DNA of 7,039 bases. Source: a bacterium. GTDB lineage: Bacteria; AUK180; JAQVHJ01. Each line of letters begins with the position of its first letter. The first letter of the stretch is position 1. The position numbers and the translations under genes were made by a program. Shown here piece after piece: positions 6,055 through 7,039 of the stretch. Location of the stretch: positions 1 to 7,039 of the forward strand of contig JAQVHJ010000121.1 of assembly GCA_028696285.1 (NCBI GenBank), given 5' to 3'. Below the pieces are notes generated by a model. That model searched no databases and had not been told where the DNA came from. It saw only the letters and a program-made list of their open reading frames with translations.

Positions 6055-7034
6055 GACTTTGGATTTTTATGCAGGTCAAACAAGAACCCCACAAGGATAT
6101 ACGCGGCAAGGAATAGCCATATCGCGAGTTCCGGGTTAAAGAACCCGATGATCGCCGCTTCACCGCAGACACATGCCCTGAAATCCGTTTTAAGAGATGT
6201 ATATGTCTTCTCCCCGATAGGATTTAAAAAGAACAGTATCCCTGTCCAGATCTGAAGGCAGACAGTGAGGATGCCCAGTAAAATAAATGTCCTGTTCAAG
6301 GGGAATGCAATCATGCCCGTAATACGCATCAGAAAGAAAACTATCGTGGGTAGAAATGCAAATACAATCGAAAGGATCTTTGATGCTTCCAGTTTATACT
6401 TGACTACAATCGTATTCTTCCCCGCGATCCTGTCACCGTGATAGTCCTTGAAATAAGTATAGAATGTCATTAACCCGTTTATCACACCTACCAAAATCAA
6501 ACCTGCCAGACGCCAGTGAATCAGAAATGAATTCTCTGTCGGGCCTGATGCATACCCGCCGTAAAGTGTTGCCTGAACAATCATCACCCCGAAAACTATG
6601 TTGCCAAGGAAAACATAACCTTTAGCAAATTCATATATTACATTTAACAGAACACCCGTAATTAAAAATATTATTGCGAATGGATTGAGGAAAAACCATG
6701 TTATCCCAGCGCAGAGCCCAAGTAAAAAGATAGAGAGACCTAAAGCCCAGCCCGGATGCAGTTCGCCCGTTACCATAGGCCTGTCAGGGGCGTTGATCCG
6801 GTCTTCCTTAAGGCCAAGGTAATCATTTACTATCTGGTTAATACCCCAGCTCATGAATAACATGGCCAGGATTATTAACTTCTTCTCCGGGGACGGGGTA
6901 ACCTCAATCGTATGTTCCGTAGGGCAGTTCACGAGAAATTCATAATATGCCACACCTATCCACCCGGCAAAACCCGTAACAAATGAATAGTACAACCTCA
7001 TCGATTTAATGTACGCCTTCAAAAACCTGAACAT
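6051..7034 (-). CDS. UbiA-family membrane prenyltransferase
   Basis: Intramembrane UbiA-superfamily protein of 327 aa. These enzymes transfer a polyprenyl chain from its diphosphate to an acceptor such as an aromatic ring, quinone precursor, tetrapyrrole or glycerol phosphate. The first Asp-rich motif lies at residues 70-86 (N70-D71, D78, then NAPDRP). The second lies at 196-208 (K196-D197, G200-D201, G205, T208). About eight or nine hydrophobic segments are visible, at roughly 14-34, 52-69, 97-116, 118-136, 142-160, 175-194, 219-237, 249-270 and 300-320. The canonical NDxxDxxxD reads NDxxGxxxD, so one metal-binding Asp is Gly (position 74). The second motif resembles the KDxxGD form of MenA/chlorophyll-synthase/DGGGP-synthase relatives more than UbiA itself. 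The start is ATG 7034; only five bases lie upstream, so its ribosome binding site and any longer N-terminus cannot be judged. The stop overlaps the next gene by 4 nt (ATGA). The family is certain; donor and acceptor are unknown. Confidence 0.9.
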   Translation of the reverse strand: MFRFLKAYIKSMRLYYSFVTGFAGWIGVAYYEFLVNCPTEHTIEVTPSPEKKLIILAMLFMSWGINQIVNDYLGLKEDRINAPDRPMVTGELHPGWALGLSIFLLGLCAGITWFFLNPFAIIFLITGVLLNVIYEFAKGYVFLGNIVFGVMIVQATLYGGYASGPTENSFLIHWRLAGLILVGVINGLMTFYTYFKDYHGDRIAGKNTIVVKYKLEASKILSIVFAFLPTIVFFLMRITGMIAFPLNRTFILLGILTVCLQIWTGILFFLNPIGEKTYTSLKTDFRACVCGEAAIIGFFNPELAIWLFLAAYILVGFLFDLHKNPKS

Positions 7035-7039
7035 GATAA

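Larger units (their letters stand above)
1..7034 (-). other. Single overlapping operon for a putative amino-lipid/prenyl-lipid pathway
   Basis: All eight genes are on one strand. Junctions are: prenyltransferase/oxidoreductase 4-nt overlap (6051-6054), oxidoreductase/ACP 4-nt overlap (4831-4834), ACP/oxoamine synthase 8-nt overlap (4577-4584), oxoamine synthase/lipid kinase 13-nt overlap (3397-3409), lipid kinase/ThiL-like 1-nt gap, ThiL-like/KAS 4-nt overlap (1408-1411), and KAS/partial ORF 10-nt gap. There is no room for an internal terminator between genes and I see no hairpin plus U-tract. Neither end of the operon is in the window. Confidence 0.85.

Noticed and set aside
131..7034. Ladderane, aryl polyene or flexirubin cluster
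   Set aside because: Those need several KAS genes plus dehydratase, ketoreductase, desaturase-like or radical SAM genes; none is visible here.

Overview
The window is a run of leftward-transcribed (minus strand) genes with almost no non-coding sequence. Seven genes are complete. An eighth probably starts at 120 and runs off the left edge. In transcription order (right to left) they encode: a UbiA-family membrane prenyltransferase (7034-6051), an Old Yellow Enzyme-type flavin/Fe-S oxidoreductase (6054-4831), an acyl carrier protein (4834-4577), a PLP-dependent alpha-oxoamine synthase (4584-3397), a diacylglycerol/sphingosine-kinase-like lipid kinase (3409-2429), a ThiL/AIR-synthase-like ATP-binding protein (2427-1408), a FabF-type beta-ketoacyl-ACP synthase (1411-131), and an unidentified partial gene (120 to beyond 1).

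The junctions overlap by 4, 4, 8, 13 and 4 nt, or are separated by 1 nt (lipid kinase/ThiL-like) and 10 nt (KAS/partial gene). Several stop and start codons share bases (ATGA twice, TTGA once). No terminator or internal promoter is visible, so one polycistronic, translationally coupled transcript is the simplest reading. Its promoter must lie to the right of the window, because only 5 bases precede the first start codon.

Taken together the genes look like a specialised lipid or lipid-like natural product pathway. A KAS can extend an acyl chain on the dedicated ACP. The alpha-oxoamine synthase can condense an acyl thioester with an amino acid, as serine palmitoyltransferase and cysteate acyltransferase do, to give a long-chain amino-ketone. 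The lipid kinase could phosphorylate a hydroxyl of the product. The OYE enzyme could reduce an enone or alkene, and the UbiA protein could attach or process an isoprenoid chain at the membrane. The ThiL-like protein has no obvious place in known sphingoid or sulfonolipid pathways. I do not recognise the combination as a described cluster. The enzyme families are well supported by motifs; the pathway is inference.

Organism: a bacterium with moderately low GC (low 40s percent by eye), Shine-Dalgarno-led genes and occasional TTG starts. Nothing here fixes the phylum. A diderm such as a spirochaete or a member of the FCB group is a guess. There is no tRNA, rRNA, CRISPR array, insertion sequence or long repeat that I can see, and no gene-free stretch longer than 10 bases.
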